From Mycolicibacter icosiumassiliensis (GTDB lineage Bacteria; Actinomycetota; Actinomycetes; Mycobacteriales; Mycobacteriaceae), in the NCBI RefSeq assembly GCF_900078685.2, contig NZ_LT546166.1, positions 2,262,287 through 2,326,286 on the forward strand: a stretch of DNA of 64,000 nt, in the 5' to 3' direction. The position numbers were made by a program, and so were the translations under genes. Shown here in pieces: positions 49,272-58,725 of this stretch. Each line of letters opens with the position of its first letter. Position 1 is the first letter of the stretch. The notes under the pieces were generated by a model that made no database searches, was not told where the DNA came from, and worked only from the letters and a program-made list of their open reading frames with translations.

Positions 49272-50138
49272 GTGAGCGACAATCTGGCATTCGACGATGC
49301 CGGGCTGGACAAGTGGAGCGACGAGGACCGCTTCGAAGTCACCCGCGAGCGAATCGTCGAGTACGCCGAAGCGACCAACGACCCGATCGCCGCGCACCGC
49401 AGCGGCGACCTCGCACCGCCGGTATTTGCCATCGTGCCGGTGTTCGAGTCACTGCTGGTTCCCGCTGTCGAGGTGGCACCGGTCGAACTGATCCCGCGCG
49501 TCGTGCACGGCGAGCAGGACTTCTGGTTCCACCGGCCGATCCGCCCGGGGGACAAGCTGGTGTCCCGCGGCAAGATGATCGGCTACGAGGGGCTGGAGAA
49601 GGGCACCCGGGCAGCGATTCTGCTCGAATGTCGTACCGAGGAAGGCGAGCTCGTCAACGAGCAATACGTGACGTGTTTCTTCCGCGGACACAACGCCGGC
49701 AAGAAGATCGGGGAGTTGAGCCCCGAGCACAAGTTCGATGACGTGCTGCGCGAGCAGGCGTCGGTGGCCAAGGTCATCCAGCACATCGACCACGACCAGA
49801 CGTTCCGCTACGGGCCGGCCGCGGGTGACCCGATGCCGATCCACCTGGACGAGGAGGTCGCCCGTGACGCCGGACTGCCAGGGATCATCGCCCACGGCCT
49901 GTGCACCATGGCTTTCGCCTCGTGGGCGGTGCTGACCGAAGTCGGCGGTTCGGATGTGAACCGGCTCAAGCGACTTGCGGTGCGGTTCTCCAAGATGGTG
50001 TTGCCCGGCGATGACCTGGAGACCCGGATCTGGACCAGCGGTCGCGGCGACGGGGCCACGACGTACGCATTCGAGACCGCGCGCGTAGGCGCCGGCGAAA
50101 TGGCGATCACCGACGGCTTGGCCGTCATCGCCGACTGA
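49272..50138 (+). CDS. Double-hotdog MaoC-like enoyl-CoA hydratase
   Basis: 288 aa: N-terminal MaoC_dehydrat_N half (about 1-145, ERIVEYAEATNDPIAAHRSG) and a catalytic C-terminal half with GDPMPIHLDEEVARDAGLPGIIAHGLCTMAFASWAV, i.e. hydratase-2 motif with Asp and His. It hydrates trans-2-enoyl-CoA to the R-3-hydroxy product, as in HSD17B4-type hydratases. The GTG start is 1 bp after the SRPBCC stop. Confidence 0.9.
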   Translation: MSDNLAFDDAGLDKWSDEDRFEVTRERIVEYAEATNDPIAAHRSGDLAPPVFAIVPVFESLLVPAVEVAPVELIPRVVHGEQDFWFHRPIRPGDKLVSRGKMIGYEGLEKGTRAAILLECRTEEGELVNEQYVTCFFRGHNAGKKIGELSPEHKFDDVLREQASVAKVIQHIDHDQTFRYGPAAGDPMPIHLDEEVARDAGLPGIIAHGLCTMAFASWAVLTEVGGSDVNRLKRLAVRFSKMVLPGDDLETRIWTSGRGDGATTYAFETARVGAGEMAITDGLAVIAD

Positions 50139-50156
50139 GACAACAAGGAGTCATAC

Positions 50157-51023
50157 ATGGGTGCATTGGAAGGCCGGGTCGCGGTGATCACCGGCGCCGG
50201 ACGCGGTATTGGGCGCGAACACGCCCTACTCTTCGCGGCCGAAGGTGCCGCCGTGGTGGTCAACGACCTGGGTGGAAGCAACGCCGGCGAGGGCTCCGAC
50301 ACCACCACCGCGCAGCAGGTGGTCGACGAGATCGTGGCGGCCGGCGGGCGTGCGGTGGCCAACACCGACAGCGTCTCCGACTGGAACGCCGCGAAAAATC
50401 TTGTCCAGCAGGCTATCGACGAGTTCGGCCGGCTGGACGTGCTGGTCAACAACGCCGGAATCCTGCGGGACGCGTTCATCCCCGGCATGGAGGAGTCGCA
50501 GTGGGACGCGGTGATCAACGTGCACCTCAAGGGACACTTCGCGATGCTGCACCATGCCGCGGCCTACTGGAAGGCACAGAGCAAGGGCGGGGATCAGCCC
50601 AACGCGGCGGTGATCAACACTGCGTCGGGTTCCGGGGTGACGCTGCCCAATGCGGGTCAGGCGAACTACGGAGCGGCTAAGGCCGGGATCGCCGCACTGA
50701 CCCTGATCGCCGCCGAGGAGTTGGACCGCTACGGAGTACGGGTCAACGCGATCGCCCCGATCGCCCGCACTCGACTCACCCTGGCGACCCCCGGCATGGG
50801 CGCACTGATGGCCGAACCGGAGGACGGGGAGGTCGACCTGTTCAGCCCGGCCAACATCTCGCCGCTGGTGGCCTACCTGGCCAGCGAAAAATGCACGGTC
50901 ACCGGCACCGTCTACGCGGTGCAGGGCGGCGCCATCTCCCGACTGGCCGGCTGGCATGACACCGAGACCATCGAGACCGACGGTCTTTGGTACATCGACG
51001 ACATCGCTGCGAGGTTGCCATGA
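50157..51023 (+). CDS. 3-hydroxyacyl-CoA dehydrogenase of SDR type (HSD17B4-like)
   Basis: 288 aa: TGAGRGIGREHALLFAAEGA, VVNDLGGSNAGEGSDTTTAQQVVDEI (the insertion characteristic of peroxisomal MFE-2/HSD17B4 dehydrogenases), NNAG, NTASGSG and NYGAAKAGI. With the MaoC hydratase before it, it would oxidise R-3-hydroxyacyl-CoA. CAAGGAG precedes the ATG; its stop overlaps fadE by 4 nt. Confidence 0.9.
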   Translation: MGALEGRVAVITGAGRGIGREHALLFAAEGAAVVVNDLGGSNAGEGSDTTTAQQVVDEIVAAGGRAVANTDSVSDWNAAKNLVQQAIDEFGRLDVLVNNAGILRDAFIPGMEESQWDAVINVHLKGHFAMLHHAAAYWKAQSKGGDQPNAAVINTASGSGVTLPNAGQANYGAAKAGIAALTLIAAEELDRYGVRVNAIAPIARTRLTLATPGMGALMAEPEDGEVDLFSPANISPLVAYLASEKCTVTGTVYAVQGGAISRLAGWHDTETIETDGLWYIDDIAARLP

Positions 51024-52273
51024 TCGAATGGTCCGACACCGACGAACTCATCCGGCAAAGCGTTCGGGAATTCATCGATCGGGAGGTTCGGCCGAACCTC
51101 GACGCATTGGAGAGCGGTGAACTGCCGCCGTACCCGATCCTGCGGAAGCTGTTCGCGGACTTCGGCATCGACGTGCTGGCCGCAGAAGCCATCAAGAGTC
51201 GACTGGAAAAGGCGCACGCGAAGCAGAACGCCGAAACCGGGGCCGTGCCGGCCGCATCATCGTCGGGCGGCGGCCTGGGCGATTTGGGTGCACAGGCCTC
51301 GATGGGGCTGATCCTGGTCAGCGAACTCGCCGGGGTCAGCTTGGGATTGGTCGCCGCGGTCGGTGTCAGTCTCGGACTGGGAGCCGCCACGATCATGTCG
51401 CGCGGCACCCTGGCGCAGCAGGAGCGCTGGTTGCCGGAGCTGGTCACCCTGGAAAAGATCGCCGCGTGGGCCATCACCGAGCCGGATGCGGGCTCCGATG
51501 CGTTCGGCGGGATGAAGACGTATGTCCGGCGTGACGGCGACGACTACATCCTCAACGGACAGAAGACGTTCATCACCAACGGTCCCTACGCCGACACCCT
51601 CATCGTGTACGCCAAGCTGGATGAACAGGACGGCGCGGATCCGCGCACCCGCAAGGTGCTCACCTTCGTCCTCGACGCCGGCATGCCCGGCCTGACCCAG
51701 GGCAAGCCGTTCAAGAAGATGGGCATGCACTCCTCGCCGACCGGTGAGTTGTTCTTCGACGACGTGCGACTGGGGCGCGACCGGCTACTGGGCGAAACCG
51801 AAGAGCACACCGGCGGCGACGGGCGCGACAGTGCCCGAGCCAACTTCGTCGCCGAACGTGTCGGGGTTGCCGCGCTGGCGCTCGGGATCATCAACGAGTG
51901 CCATCGCCTCTGCGTCGACTACGCCAAGAACCGCACCCTGTGGGGCCAGAACATCGGCCAGTTCCAGCTGATCCAACTCAAGCTGGCCAAGATGGAGGTG
52001 GCCCGAATCAACGTGCAGAACATGGTGTTCCAGACGCTGGAGAAAGCCAAGCACGGCAAGATCCCGACGCTGGCCGAGGCGTCGGCGATCAAGCTGTACT
52101 CCTCGGAGGCGGCCACCGACGTCGCGATGGAGGCGGTGCAACTGTTCGGCGGCAACGGCTACATGACCGAGTACCGGGTCGAACAGCTGGCCCGGGATGC
52201 CAAATCGCTGATGATTTACGCCGGCAGCAACGAGGTTCAGGTCACCCACATCGCCAAGGGCCTGCTGGCTTAG
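51020..52273 (+). CDS. Acyl-CoA dehydrogenase (FadE21-like)
   Basis: 417 aa. WAITEPDAGSDAFGGMKTYVRR and NGQKTFITNGPYAD (FAD site), FFDDVRLGRDRLLG, and the C-terminal helices ending with ATDVAMEAVQLFGGNGYMTEYRVEQLARDAKSLMIYAGSNEVQ. An Ala/Ser/Gly-rich insertion sits at residues about 64-95. It introduces the 2,3 double bond. Placement after ltp1 recalls Rv2789c (fadE21), here separated by three inserted genes. The ATG overlaps the SDR stop. Confidence 0.9.
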   Translation: MIEWSDTDELIRQSVREFIDREVRPNLDALESGELPPYPILRKLFADFGIDVLAAEAIKSRLEKAHAKQNAETGAVPAASSSGGGLGDLGAQASMGLILVSELAGVSLGLVAAVGVSLGLGAATIMSRGTLAQQERWLPELVTLEKIAAWAITEPDAGSDAFGGMKTYVRRDGDDYILNGQKTFITNGPYADTLIVYAKLDEQDGADPRTRKVLTFVLDAGMPGLTQGKPFKKMGMHSSPTGELFFDDVRLGRDRLLGETEEHTGGDGRDSARANFVAERVGVAALALGIINECHRLCVDYAKNRTLWGQNIGQFQLIQLKLAKMEVARINVQNMVFQTLEKAKHGKIPTLAEASAIKLYSSEAATDVAMEAVQLFGGNGYMTEYRVEQLARDAKSLMIYAGSNEVQVTHIAKGLLA

Positions 52274-53239
52274 ATGAGAGTTACTACCCCACTCACGGCG
52301 ACCGCGATAGTCGATCGACTAACCGCTAACTCGCCCGCACGGGTTACCATCGGTGCCGCCATCCGGCTGGTAGTAGCCAACCCGCGGTTGATCACGCTGA
52401 TGCGGCCGATCATCAACAAAGCGATCGTCCGCTTCGCCCCGGTTGTGGCCGGCGCCACGGTCGAACCCGTCGAGGCACCGCTGGAAGGTGAGTGGGTCCG
52501 TGCGCCTGCGGTCCGGGACAGCTCGGGCATCGTGCTGGTCCTACACGGCAGCGGGTATCTGATCTGCTCACCGCGCACGCATCGCGGGTTTGCGTCGTAC
52601 CTGTCCCAGTTCTCCGGGTTGCCGGCTCTGGTCATCGGCTACCCACTGGCGCCCGAGCGGACGTTTCCCGCCGCCGAAGATGCGGCGCTGGCCGCCTATC
52701 GGTGGCTGCTGGCTCGGGGCTACGACCCGCGGAAGGTGGTGATTGCCGGTGATTCGGCCGGTGGACACCTCGCGGTTGCGGTGGCCCTGCGGGCGAAGGC
52801 CGAGGGATTGCCGATGCCGGCTGCTCTGGCTTTGTGGGGACCGCTGATCGATCCGTCCTACCGGGCGCCAATCGCCGATCGTCGGGTGCGTCGTCAGCCC
52901 TTCGACCCCCGGGCCGCCGCCCGCGCCCTGGCGCTTTATGTGGGCGATTCGGATATCGAGGATCCGCGGCTGTGTCTGCTGAACGCAGGACTAGCTGGCC
53001 TACCGCCTATTCAACTGCACTACGGCACAAGGGAAGTCATGCGTGCCGATGCGGAAATGTTCGCGGCGCGGGTGACCGCATCGGGAGGCCACTGCGAGCA
53101 GCTGGTGTGGCCCGGACTCGCGCACGCCTATTGGATGGATCCGCGAAACCGGGACGGCAGCTCAGACAGCTTGAGGATCGCCGGTGAATTTCTTCGTGCC
53201 GCAGTGGCCCAACCCTACCGACCCATGGTGAAGGAGTGA
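52274..53239 (+). CDS. Alpha/beta hydrolase, hormone-sensitive-lipase family
   Basis: 321 aa. Oxyanion motif is HGSGYL in place of the common HGGG, nucleophile GDSAGGHL (Ser about 159), and the terminal GLAHAYWMDP contributes the His. Carboxylesterase acting on short or medium lipid esters. The ATG directly abuts the fadE stop, so it is in the operon, perhaps releasing the acyl substrate. Confidence 0.88.
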   Translation: MRVTTPLTATAIVDRLTANSPARVTIGAAIRLVVANPRLITLMRPIINKAIVRFAPVVAGATVEPVEAPLEGEWVRAPAVRDSSGIVLVLHGSGYLICSPRTHRGFASYLSQFSGLPALVIGYPLAPERTFPAAEDAALAAYRWLLARGYDPRKVVIAGDSAGGHLAVAVALRAKAEGLPMPAALALWGPLIDPSYRAPIADRRVRRQPFDPRAAARALALYVGDSDIEDPRLCLLNAGLAGLPPIQLHYGTREVMRADAEMFAARVTASGGHCEQLVWPGLAHAYWMDPRNRDGSSDSLRIAGEFLRAAVAQPYRPMVKE

Positions 53240-53246
53240 AAACGTC

Positions 53247-54857
53247 ATGACCCAGCTCTTGCGGCGAATCCGCGACGCCGCGGCAGCGGCCATCGTCCTG
53301 CAACGTCGAGGTCTGGTCGACGTGCGCCGGCCCGATGAAGCTGTCCGCGCGTCGTTGGGGATCCGTAGATACGGGTCATTCGGTGGTCTGGTTGGGCATG
53401 CCGCGGCCCGATTCGGCAGAGCACCCGCCCTCACCGACGAGGCCGGCACCGTGAGCTTCCGTGACCTCGAACGTACGTCGAATTCTCTGGCTCGAGGTCT
53501 GGCTGCCAACGGAATTGGTGCGGGCTCGGTGGTCGGCGTCCTCGAGCGCAACCACCGCGGACTGCTGTTGGCGTTGGCGGCCGCGGGCAAAGTAGGCGCC
53601 CGAGTAGTCCTGCTCAACACCGGATTTGCCGCTCCGCAGCTGGCCGAGGTGTGCGCCCGGGAGAACGTCTCGGCGGTCGTCGCCGATGACGAGTTCAGCG
53701 CACTACTCGATGCGCTGCCGACGGATATTCAACGCATCGTCGGCTGGACAGACGCCCCAACACCGCATCGGACGCTCGAGTCGCTCGCCGACGGTCACTC
53801 TACGGGGCCGTTGCCTGCGCCGCATAGCGTCGGCGGCATGGTGTTGTTGACCAGCGGCACCACCGGGACTCCGAAGGGAGCGCCGCGAAACAAGGTGAAT
53901 CCACTGCAATCCGCTCAGCTGCTCGACCGCATCCCGTGGCCGGCTGGTGGCACCTACTGCGTGGCGGCGCCGATGTTCCACGCCACTGGTCTGGCAACCT
54001 GCTCGCTGGGTCTCGTCCTAGGCAACCGCGTTGTGTTGGCGCGCCGATTCAAGCCCGAGGCCGTGCTGGTGTCGATCGAGCGCTACCGGGCCACCACGCT
54101 GATTCTGGTACCCACCATGCTGCAACGCATCCTGGACTTGGGCCCAGATGTGCTGGCTCGCTATGACACTTCGTCACTACGGGTGGTGTTCGCGGCGGGA
54201 TCGGCGCTTTCTTCAGATTTGTGTCGTCGCACCGCCGACGCCTTCGGTGATGTGTTGTACAACCTGTACGGGTCCACCGAAGTGGCGGTCGCGGCCGTGG
54301 CGACGCCGAGCGAATTGCGCCGGGCGCCGGGCACTGTAGGTCGTCCGCCGGTCGGTTGTACCCTGGCAGCCTATGACGATCAGCGCCGAAAGATCACCGA
54401 ACCTGGTTGCACCGGAACCTTTTTCGTCTCTAGCGGGCTGAGTTTCTCCGGCTACACCGACGGCGGGCACAAAGAGTCCGTGGATGGACTGCTGTCGTCG
54501 GGCGACATCGGTCACTTCAACGAGGAAGGTCTGTGGTTTGTCGACGGCCGCGACGACGACATGATCGTCTCGGGCGGGGAGAATGTCTTTCCGCTGGAGG
54601 TCGAGAACCTGCTGGCCGACCGCGCCGATGTGCGGCAGGCAGCCGTCATCGGCGTCGACGATTCCGAATTCGGAAAACGTCTGCGTGCCTTCGTCGTACC
54701 GGGTCCGGCGAGCAAGCGGGATGCCGATGAGATCAGGGCTTACGTGAAAGCCAATCTGGCCCGCCACAAGGTGCCTCGTGACGTGGTGTTCGTCGAGGAG
54801 TTGCCCCACAACGCGACCGGCAAGCTCCTGCGTAAGCAGTTGGAGGACAAATGCTGA
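53247..54857 (+). CDS. Acyl-CoA synthetase (FadD-type)
   Basis: 536 aa ANL enzyme: [14 protein letters not shown] (P-loop), [35 protein letters not shown] (hinge) and [11 protein letters not shown] (catalytic Lys). Activates a carboxylate to acyl-CoA and so feeds the surrounding beta-oxidation genes. GAAGGAG lies upstream of the ATG, 7 bp after the lipase gene. Its stop overlaps the CaiB pseudogene start. Confidence 0.92.
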   Translation: MTQLLRRIRDAAAAAIVLQRRGLVDVRRPDEAVRASLGIRRYGSFGGLVGHAAARFGRAPALTDEAGTVSFRDLERTSNSLARGLAANGIGAGSVVGVLERNHRGLLLALAAAGKVGARVVLLNTGFAAPQLAEVCARENVSAVVADDEFSALLDALPTDIQRIVGWTDAPTPHRTLESLADGHSTGPLPAPHSVGGMVLLTSGTTGTPKGAPRNKVNPLQSAQLLDRIPWPAGGTYCVAAPMFHATGLATCSLGLVLGNRVVLARRFKPEAVLVSIERYRATTLILVPTMLQRILDLGPDVLARYDTSSLRVVFAAGSALSSDLCRRTADAFGDVLYNLYGSTEVAVAAVATPSELRRAPGTVGRPPVGCTLAAYDDQRRKITEPGCTGTFFVSSGLSFSGYTDGGHKESVDGLLSSGDIGHFNEEGLWFVDGRDDDMIVSGGENVFPLEVENLLADRADVRQAAVIGVDDSEFGKRLRAFVVPGPASKRDADEIRAYVKANLARHKVPRDVVFVEELPHNATGKLLRKQLEDKC

Positions 54858-55795
54858 AGCAAGGCCCGCTGACGGGCGTCCGGGTCATCGAACTCGCCGG
54901 GCTGGCGCCGGTGCCGTTTGTCGGGATGATGCTAGCCGACCCGGGCGCCGATGTGGTGCGGATCGACAGCAGCACCCGCTATTCGGCTCCGGCGGGGCCG
55001 TTAGACCGCGGGAAATCCTGCGTCGATGTGAACTTTGAAGGAGCCCGCCGGACGCCAGCTTCTGCTCGAGCTGGTAGCCAAAGCCGATGTCTTCGTTGAA
55101 GGTTCCCGCCCCGGGGTGACCCGAGCGTCTCGGGATCGGGCCGGACGAACTTCTCGGTCTCAACCCGAGGGTGATCTACGGCCGGCTGACCGGCTGGGGC
55201 CAGGACGGCCCGTTGGCGCCCCGGGTCGGCCACGATATCAACTACATCGGCCTGGCCGGGGTACTCGACATCGTCGGACGGGAAGGTGGGAGCCCGGTAC
55301 CGCCGGCCAACCTGGTTGGCGATTTCGCCGGTGGGGGAATGCGGAATTCTGGCCGCACTGTTCGAGCGGGAACACTCGGGTGCTGGTCAGGTAATCGACG
55401 CGGCGATGATCGACGGCGCCAGCCTGCTGATGACCTTCATTCACGGCCTTTACGACGCGCAAGTCTGGAATCCAGAGCGTGGCACCAACATGGTCGACGG
55501 TGGCGCCGCCTACTACGACACCTACCAGACCGCGGACGGCAAGTATCTGGCAGTCGGCGCGGTGGAGCCGGAGTTCTTTGCGGCACTGACCACGGTATTG
55601 GAACTCGACGACGTCGATATCGACTTTCAGTTGGATCGTGCCTCGTGGCCGCAGTGGCGGAAAGTCCTCGGCGAGAAGTTTCGGGAGAAGACCCGCGACG
55701 AATGGGAGGCGATCTTCGCCGATGCGGACGCCTGCGTATCGCCGGTGCTGACACCGTGGGAGGGTCCGACCATGACACCCATTTTCAATCAGATC
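54851..55795 (+). pseudogene. CaiB/BaiF CoA-transferase / alpha-methylacyl-CoA racemase, frameshifted and truncated
   Basis: Family sequence runs through three frames. [18 protein letters not shown] to CVDVNF is in one frame; [19 protein letters not shown] to RPGVT follows after an extra T at about 55033. [20 protein letters not shown] to [11 protein letters not shown] follows after an extra C at about 55122, and [22 protein letters not shown] to TPIFNQ after a net shift at about 55340 where a few codons are also missing. The last 50 or so residues expected for Mcr-like racemases are absent: at about 55795 the sequence becomes the antisense of the SDR gene. Three shifts plus the lost end support real decay. 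In the operon it would have epimerised 2-methylacyl-CoA. Confidence 0.82.
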
Positions 55796-56688
55796 GGCCC
55801 GGTTGCAACTTCCTGCGAGCGGGATTCCTGGCGTCCCACCCGGTTCGCCTGCCGGATCGCCGCGCGCAACCCGGCGCTGCGGGCCAGCAGCGGCTCGGCG
55901 AGTGCGATGGTCGTTCGCAAGGCCAGCAGCACCGGGAGATAGCGGGGCGCGGAAACCCACCGGGCGCGGGCCTTGATGCCGGCCACGATGGCCCGGGCGG
56001 CCTCTTCGACCGGCGCGGGTTCCCGAAACCACTTGGGCAGGGGCGCGAGAACCGCTTCCAGTCCACTTCCACCGAGCAGGTCGTTTCGCACCATCCCGGT
56101 ATCGATCAGGCCGAAGTAGGCGACGCCGGCGGTGGCACCGGTATCGGTGAGTTCCATGCGCAGGGAGCGGCCCAGCGCCTCGGCGCCCGCTTTGCTCACG
56201 CCATAGGCCGCGATGGTCGGAGTGGGAATGGCTGCCGCCGCCGAGGCGATCACGAGCACGTAGCCGTGTCGTTGGACCACCGATGGCAGCGCGGCGCGGA
56301 CCGTGCGCGCCGCCCCCAGGACGTTCACCTCGATCACCTGCTCGAACGCGTCAGCGCCCATGGCAGCGAATGTCGCTACCGGCCCGACGATTCCGGCGTT
56401 GGCCACCACCACGTCGATGCCGCCGAAATGGTTGAGGATGAGCGACATCGTACGGTCCACGGCAGCGGCGTCACAGACATCGGCGACGAACGCGGCTGCC
56501 GGCTCGCCCAGCGATGCCGCAACGCGCTGAACCGACACGTCGTCGCGGTCGATGAGTGCCACTCGGGCGCCCTCGGCGACCAGCTGCCGGGCGGTGGCCT
56601 CACCGATACCTGCTGCAGCGCCGGTGATCACGACCACCTTGCCGGTGAGATTCCCGCGGCGCGTGAGGCTCAGACGTCCACATTTCAT
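55789..56688 (-). CDS. Short-chain dehydrogenase, paralogue of the SDR at 57868
   Basis: 299 aa: [47 protein letters not shown] with Ser-Tyr-Lys, and [18 protein letters not shown]. Residue-by-residue it mirrors the plus-strand SDR at 57868 throughout (shared VANAGIx[25 protein letters not shown]). TAGGAT lies 6 nt before the ATG, and the shared regulatory box is 47 nt upstream of that hexamer. The C-terminal 18 residues run into the broken CaiB gene. Confidence 0.88.
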   Translation of the reverse strand: MKCGRLSLTRRGNLTGKVVVITGAAAGIGEATARQLVAEGARVALIDRDDVSVQRVAASLGEPAAAFVADVCDAAAVDRTMSLILNHFGGIDVVVANAGIVGPVATFAAMGADAFEQVIEVNVLGAARTVRAALPSVVQRHGYVLVIASAAAAIPTPTIAAYGVSKAGAEALGRSLRMELTDTGATAGVAYFGLIDTGMVRNDLLGGSGLEAVLAPLPKWFREPAPVEEAARAIVAGIKARARWVSAPRYLPVLLALRTTIALAEPLLARSAGLRAAIRQANRVGRQESRSQEVATGPI

Positions 56689-56718
56689 CGCTCAATCCTA
56701 TGAACCGGCTACGCTGCC

Positions 56719-56747
56719 CGGAATGCGTGAACCGGACATGGATTTGA
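56719..56747 (-). promoter_or_regulatory. VirS-type regulatory box, copy 1 (minus-strand SDR promoter)
   Basis: On the minus strand: TCAAAT, 8 nt, GGTTCACGCATTCCG, then 18 nt to TAGGAT (-10; plus-strand 56695-56700), 6 nt and the ATG at 56688. The box start also abuts the -10 of the divergent AraC regulator, so a bound protein could shut off its own gene. Confidence 0.8.
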
Positions 56748-56760
56748 TAGCTTCGGACGC
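56741..56760 (+). promoter_or_regulatory. Leaderless promoter of the first AraC/VirS-like regulator
   Basis: The 20 bases immediately before the ATG at 56761 match the 20 before the second regulator's GTG at 63844 at 18 of 20 positions. Each holds a TAnnnT -10 (TAGCTT at 56748-56753) exactly 7 nt before the start codon. Confidence 0.7.
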
Positions 56761-57783
56761 ATGACCAGTGCTACGGCGAACTGGGATTTTCCGCGGTCCG
56801 GGGTCGCGAGTCGTCAACTGCTCGACACCGCCGAAGCCCACGGCATCGAGGCCGCAACGATTCTGGCGGGGACGGGTCTTACTGTGGCGCAGCTGGCCGA
56901 CCCTGCTGCCGAGGTTCAGGCCCACCAAGAGCTGGCGATCGTGCGCAACCTGCTTCGCCACGTCGACGATCCGACGGGCCTGGGGATCGAAACCGGACAG
57001 CGATACAGCCTGGCCAGCACCGGAATTCTCGGGTACGCGTTTCTCACCAGCCCCACTGTCCGGGACGCCGTCACTATCGCGCGCCGATTCGCTACCTTGA
57101 GCTCGATTTTCCTGGACGTCTCCATATCGGAATCCGAAGCGGAACTGGCCATAGTGTTTGATGCCAGCCAGATCCCGCCTGACGTACGCCGGTTTCTGTT
57201 GGAGCGCGACCTGGCGGCCATCGCACGTGTCGCTCCGTTTCTGGTCGGTGTGAAGAACTCTGCTGCGCAGGTGAAGCTCGAACTGCAGGAAGCTGATTTC
57301 CCGGTCGAACTGCTGGCGGCCACCGGACTCTCGTTTGTCGCCGAGGATGGCGCCCCGCGCACCGCGATCACCATCCCTCGTGAGCTGCTGAACCAGCCGA
57401 TGGCTGCGGCGGACCGGGAAACTGCGGCGATCTGCGTCGCCCAATGCGAGGAGCTACTCGAACGACGCCGTCACCGTAGCGGATTTTCCGCACAGCTACG
57501 GGCCCGCCTGCTCCAGGATCCGGCGCAGATCCCGTCGATGGCCGCTATTGCCCGCGAGTTTGCGGTGACCGAAAGGACGGTGCATCGGCGGCTCGCTGCG
57601 GAGGGCAGCACCTTTCGTGCGTTGGTGGACGAGGTCCGCGAAGCCCTTGCCGTCGAATTGTTAGGCAATGGACTCACAGTCGAAGAGGTAGCCCGTCGAC
57701 TGGGTTACTCCGAGACCGCGGCGTTCAGCCATGCGTTCACGCGGTGGCGGGGGCATCCGCCGAGTCGACTGCACCGCCGATAG
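56761..57783 (+). CDS. AraC-family regulator, VirS/OruR-like
   Basis: 340 aa, the length of M. tuberculosis VirS (Rv3082c). N-terminal arabinose_bd/AraC_N-like ligand domain (WDFPRSGVASRQLLDTAEAHGIEAATILAGTGL, GQRYSLASTGILGYAFLTSPTVRDAV). C-terminal double HTH: SMAAIAREFAVTERTVHRRLAAEGSTF and TVEEVARRLGYSETAAFSHAFTRWRG. VirS activates the mymA operon in M. tuberculosis; here MymA- and LipR-like genes follow. Likely senses a lipid or acid signal (inference). Confidence 0.9.
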   Translation: MTSATANWDFPRSGVASRQLLDTAEAHGIEAATILAGTGLTVAQLADPAAEVQAHQELAIVRNLLRHVDDPTGLGIETGQRYSLASTGILGYAFLTSPTVRDAVTIARRFATLSSIFLDVSISESEAELAIVFDASQIPPDVRRFLLERDLAAIARVAPFLVGVKNSAAQVKLELQEADFPVELLAATGLSFVAEDGAPRTAITIPRELLNQPMAAADRETAAICVAQCEELLERRRHRSGFSAQLRARLLQDPAQIPSMAAIAREFAVTERTVHRRLAAEGSTFRALVDEVREALAVELLGNGLTVEEVARRLGYSETAAFSHAFTRWRGHPPSRLHRR

Positions 57784-57807
57784 CTCGCGTGAGGACGTCC
57801 GGTTCTA

Positions 57808-57836
57808 TCAAATGTGCGACCGGTTTGCGCATTCCG
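57808..57836 (+). promoter_or_regulatory. VirS-type regulatory box, copy 2 (SDR-monooxygenase operon)
   Basis: TCAAAT, 8 nt, GGTTTGCGCATTCCG, then 18 nt to TAGCGT (-10, 57855-57860), 7 nt and the ATG at 57868. Identical layout to copies 1 and 3. Confidence 0.82.
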
Positions 57837-57867
57837 CCGGGACCCTGCCCCGAATAGCGTTCGGGGC

Positions 57868-58725
57868 ATGACAGCGAAGTCGCATCAGGGACTGCGCGGC
57901 AAGGTCGTCGCTATCACCGGTGCAGCCAACGGGATTGGTGCCGCGACCGCCCGGCAATTGACCCTCGCGGGAGCGCGGGTGGCGCTGCTCGACTGCGACG
58001 AGGTCGCGCTGATGCGGCTGGCTGCGGAGTTGGGCGACGCCGCCGCCGGCTTCGTCGCTGACGTGACCGACCCCGATTCCATCGATTCCGCGGTACGGGC
58101 CACCGCCGCGTGCTTCGGGGGAATCGACGCGGTGGTCGCCAATGCCGGCATAGCTGGGCCGGTTGCCACGGTATCGAGCGTCGAGCCAGCCGATCTCGAA
58201 CAGATCGTGCAGGTCAATCTGCTCGGCGTGTTTCGCACGGTTCGGGCCGCGCTGCCCTATGTCACCGAACGCCGCGGGTACGTCCTGCTGGTCTCCTCGA
58301 TCATGGCACTGATTCCCAGCCCGACCGTGGCGGGCTACGCCGCGACCAAAGCGGGCGTCGAGGCATTCGGGCGGGCGTTGCGGGTCGAGCTTGCCGAACA
58401 GGGCGTAAGGGTCGGCGTCGCCTACTTCGGGTTGATCGATACCGGTATGGTGCGCGACATCGTGTCGAGTACGGGCTTCGGCGGTGTGCTGGCCACGTTG
58501 CCCCGATTCCTCAGCAGACCCGCACCGGTGACCGCCGCTGCCGCGGTGCTGGTCTCCGGTATTGCGCGCCGTGCCAACCGGGTATTCGCGCCCGGCTACG
58601 TACGCCTGCTACTGGACCTGCGCACCATGCTGGCGCTGGGCGATCCGCTGATCGCACGACATCGCTTCCTGGCCAACGTTATTCGGGCCGCAAACGGAGG
58701 AATTGATACCGAGGTGTCGTCATGA
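57868..58725 (+). CDS. Short-chain dehydrogenase, first gene of the MymA-like operon
   Basis: 285 aa: TGAANGIGAATARQLT, DCDE after strand two (NAD-preferring), VANAGIAGPVAT, VSSIMALIPSPTVAGYAATKAG and [15 protein letters not shown]. Paralogue of the minus-strand SDR at 55789, with virS-like gene between them. The ATG at 57868 is chosen from the leaderless -10 spacing; the frame is open upstream. Its stop overlaps the monooxygenase ATG by 4 nt. Confidence 0.9.
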   Translation: MTAKSHQGLRGKVVAITGAANGIGAATARQLTLAGARVALLDCDEVALMRLAAELGDAAAGFVADVTDPDSIDSAVRATAACFGGIDAVVANAGIAGPVATVSSVEPADLEQIVQVNLLGVFRTVRAALPYVTERRGYVLLVSSIMALIPSPTVAGYAATKAGVEAFGRALRVELAEQGVRVGVAYFGLIDTGMVRDIVSSTGFGGVLATLPRFLSRPAPVTAAAAVLVSGIARRANRVFAPGYVRLLLDLRTMLALGDPLIARHRFLANVIRAANGGIDTEVSS

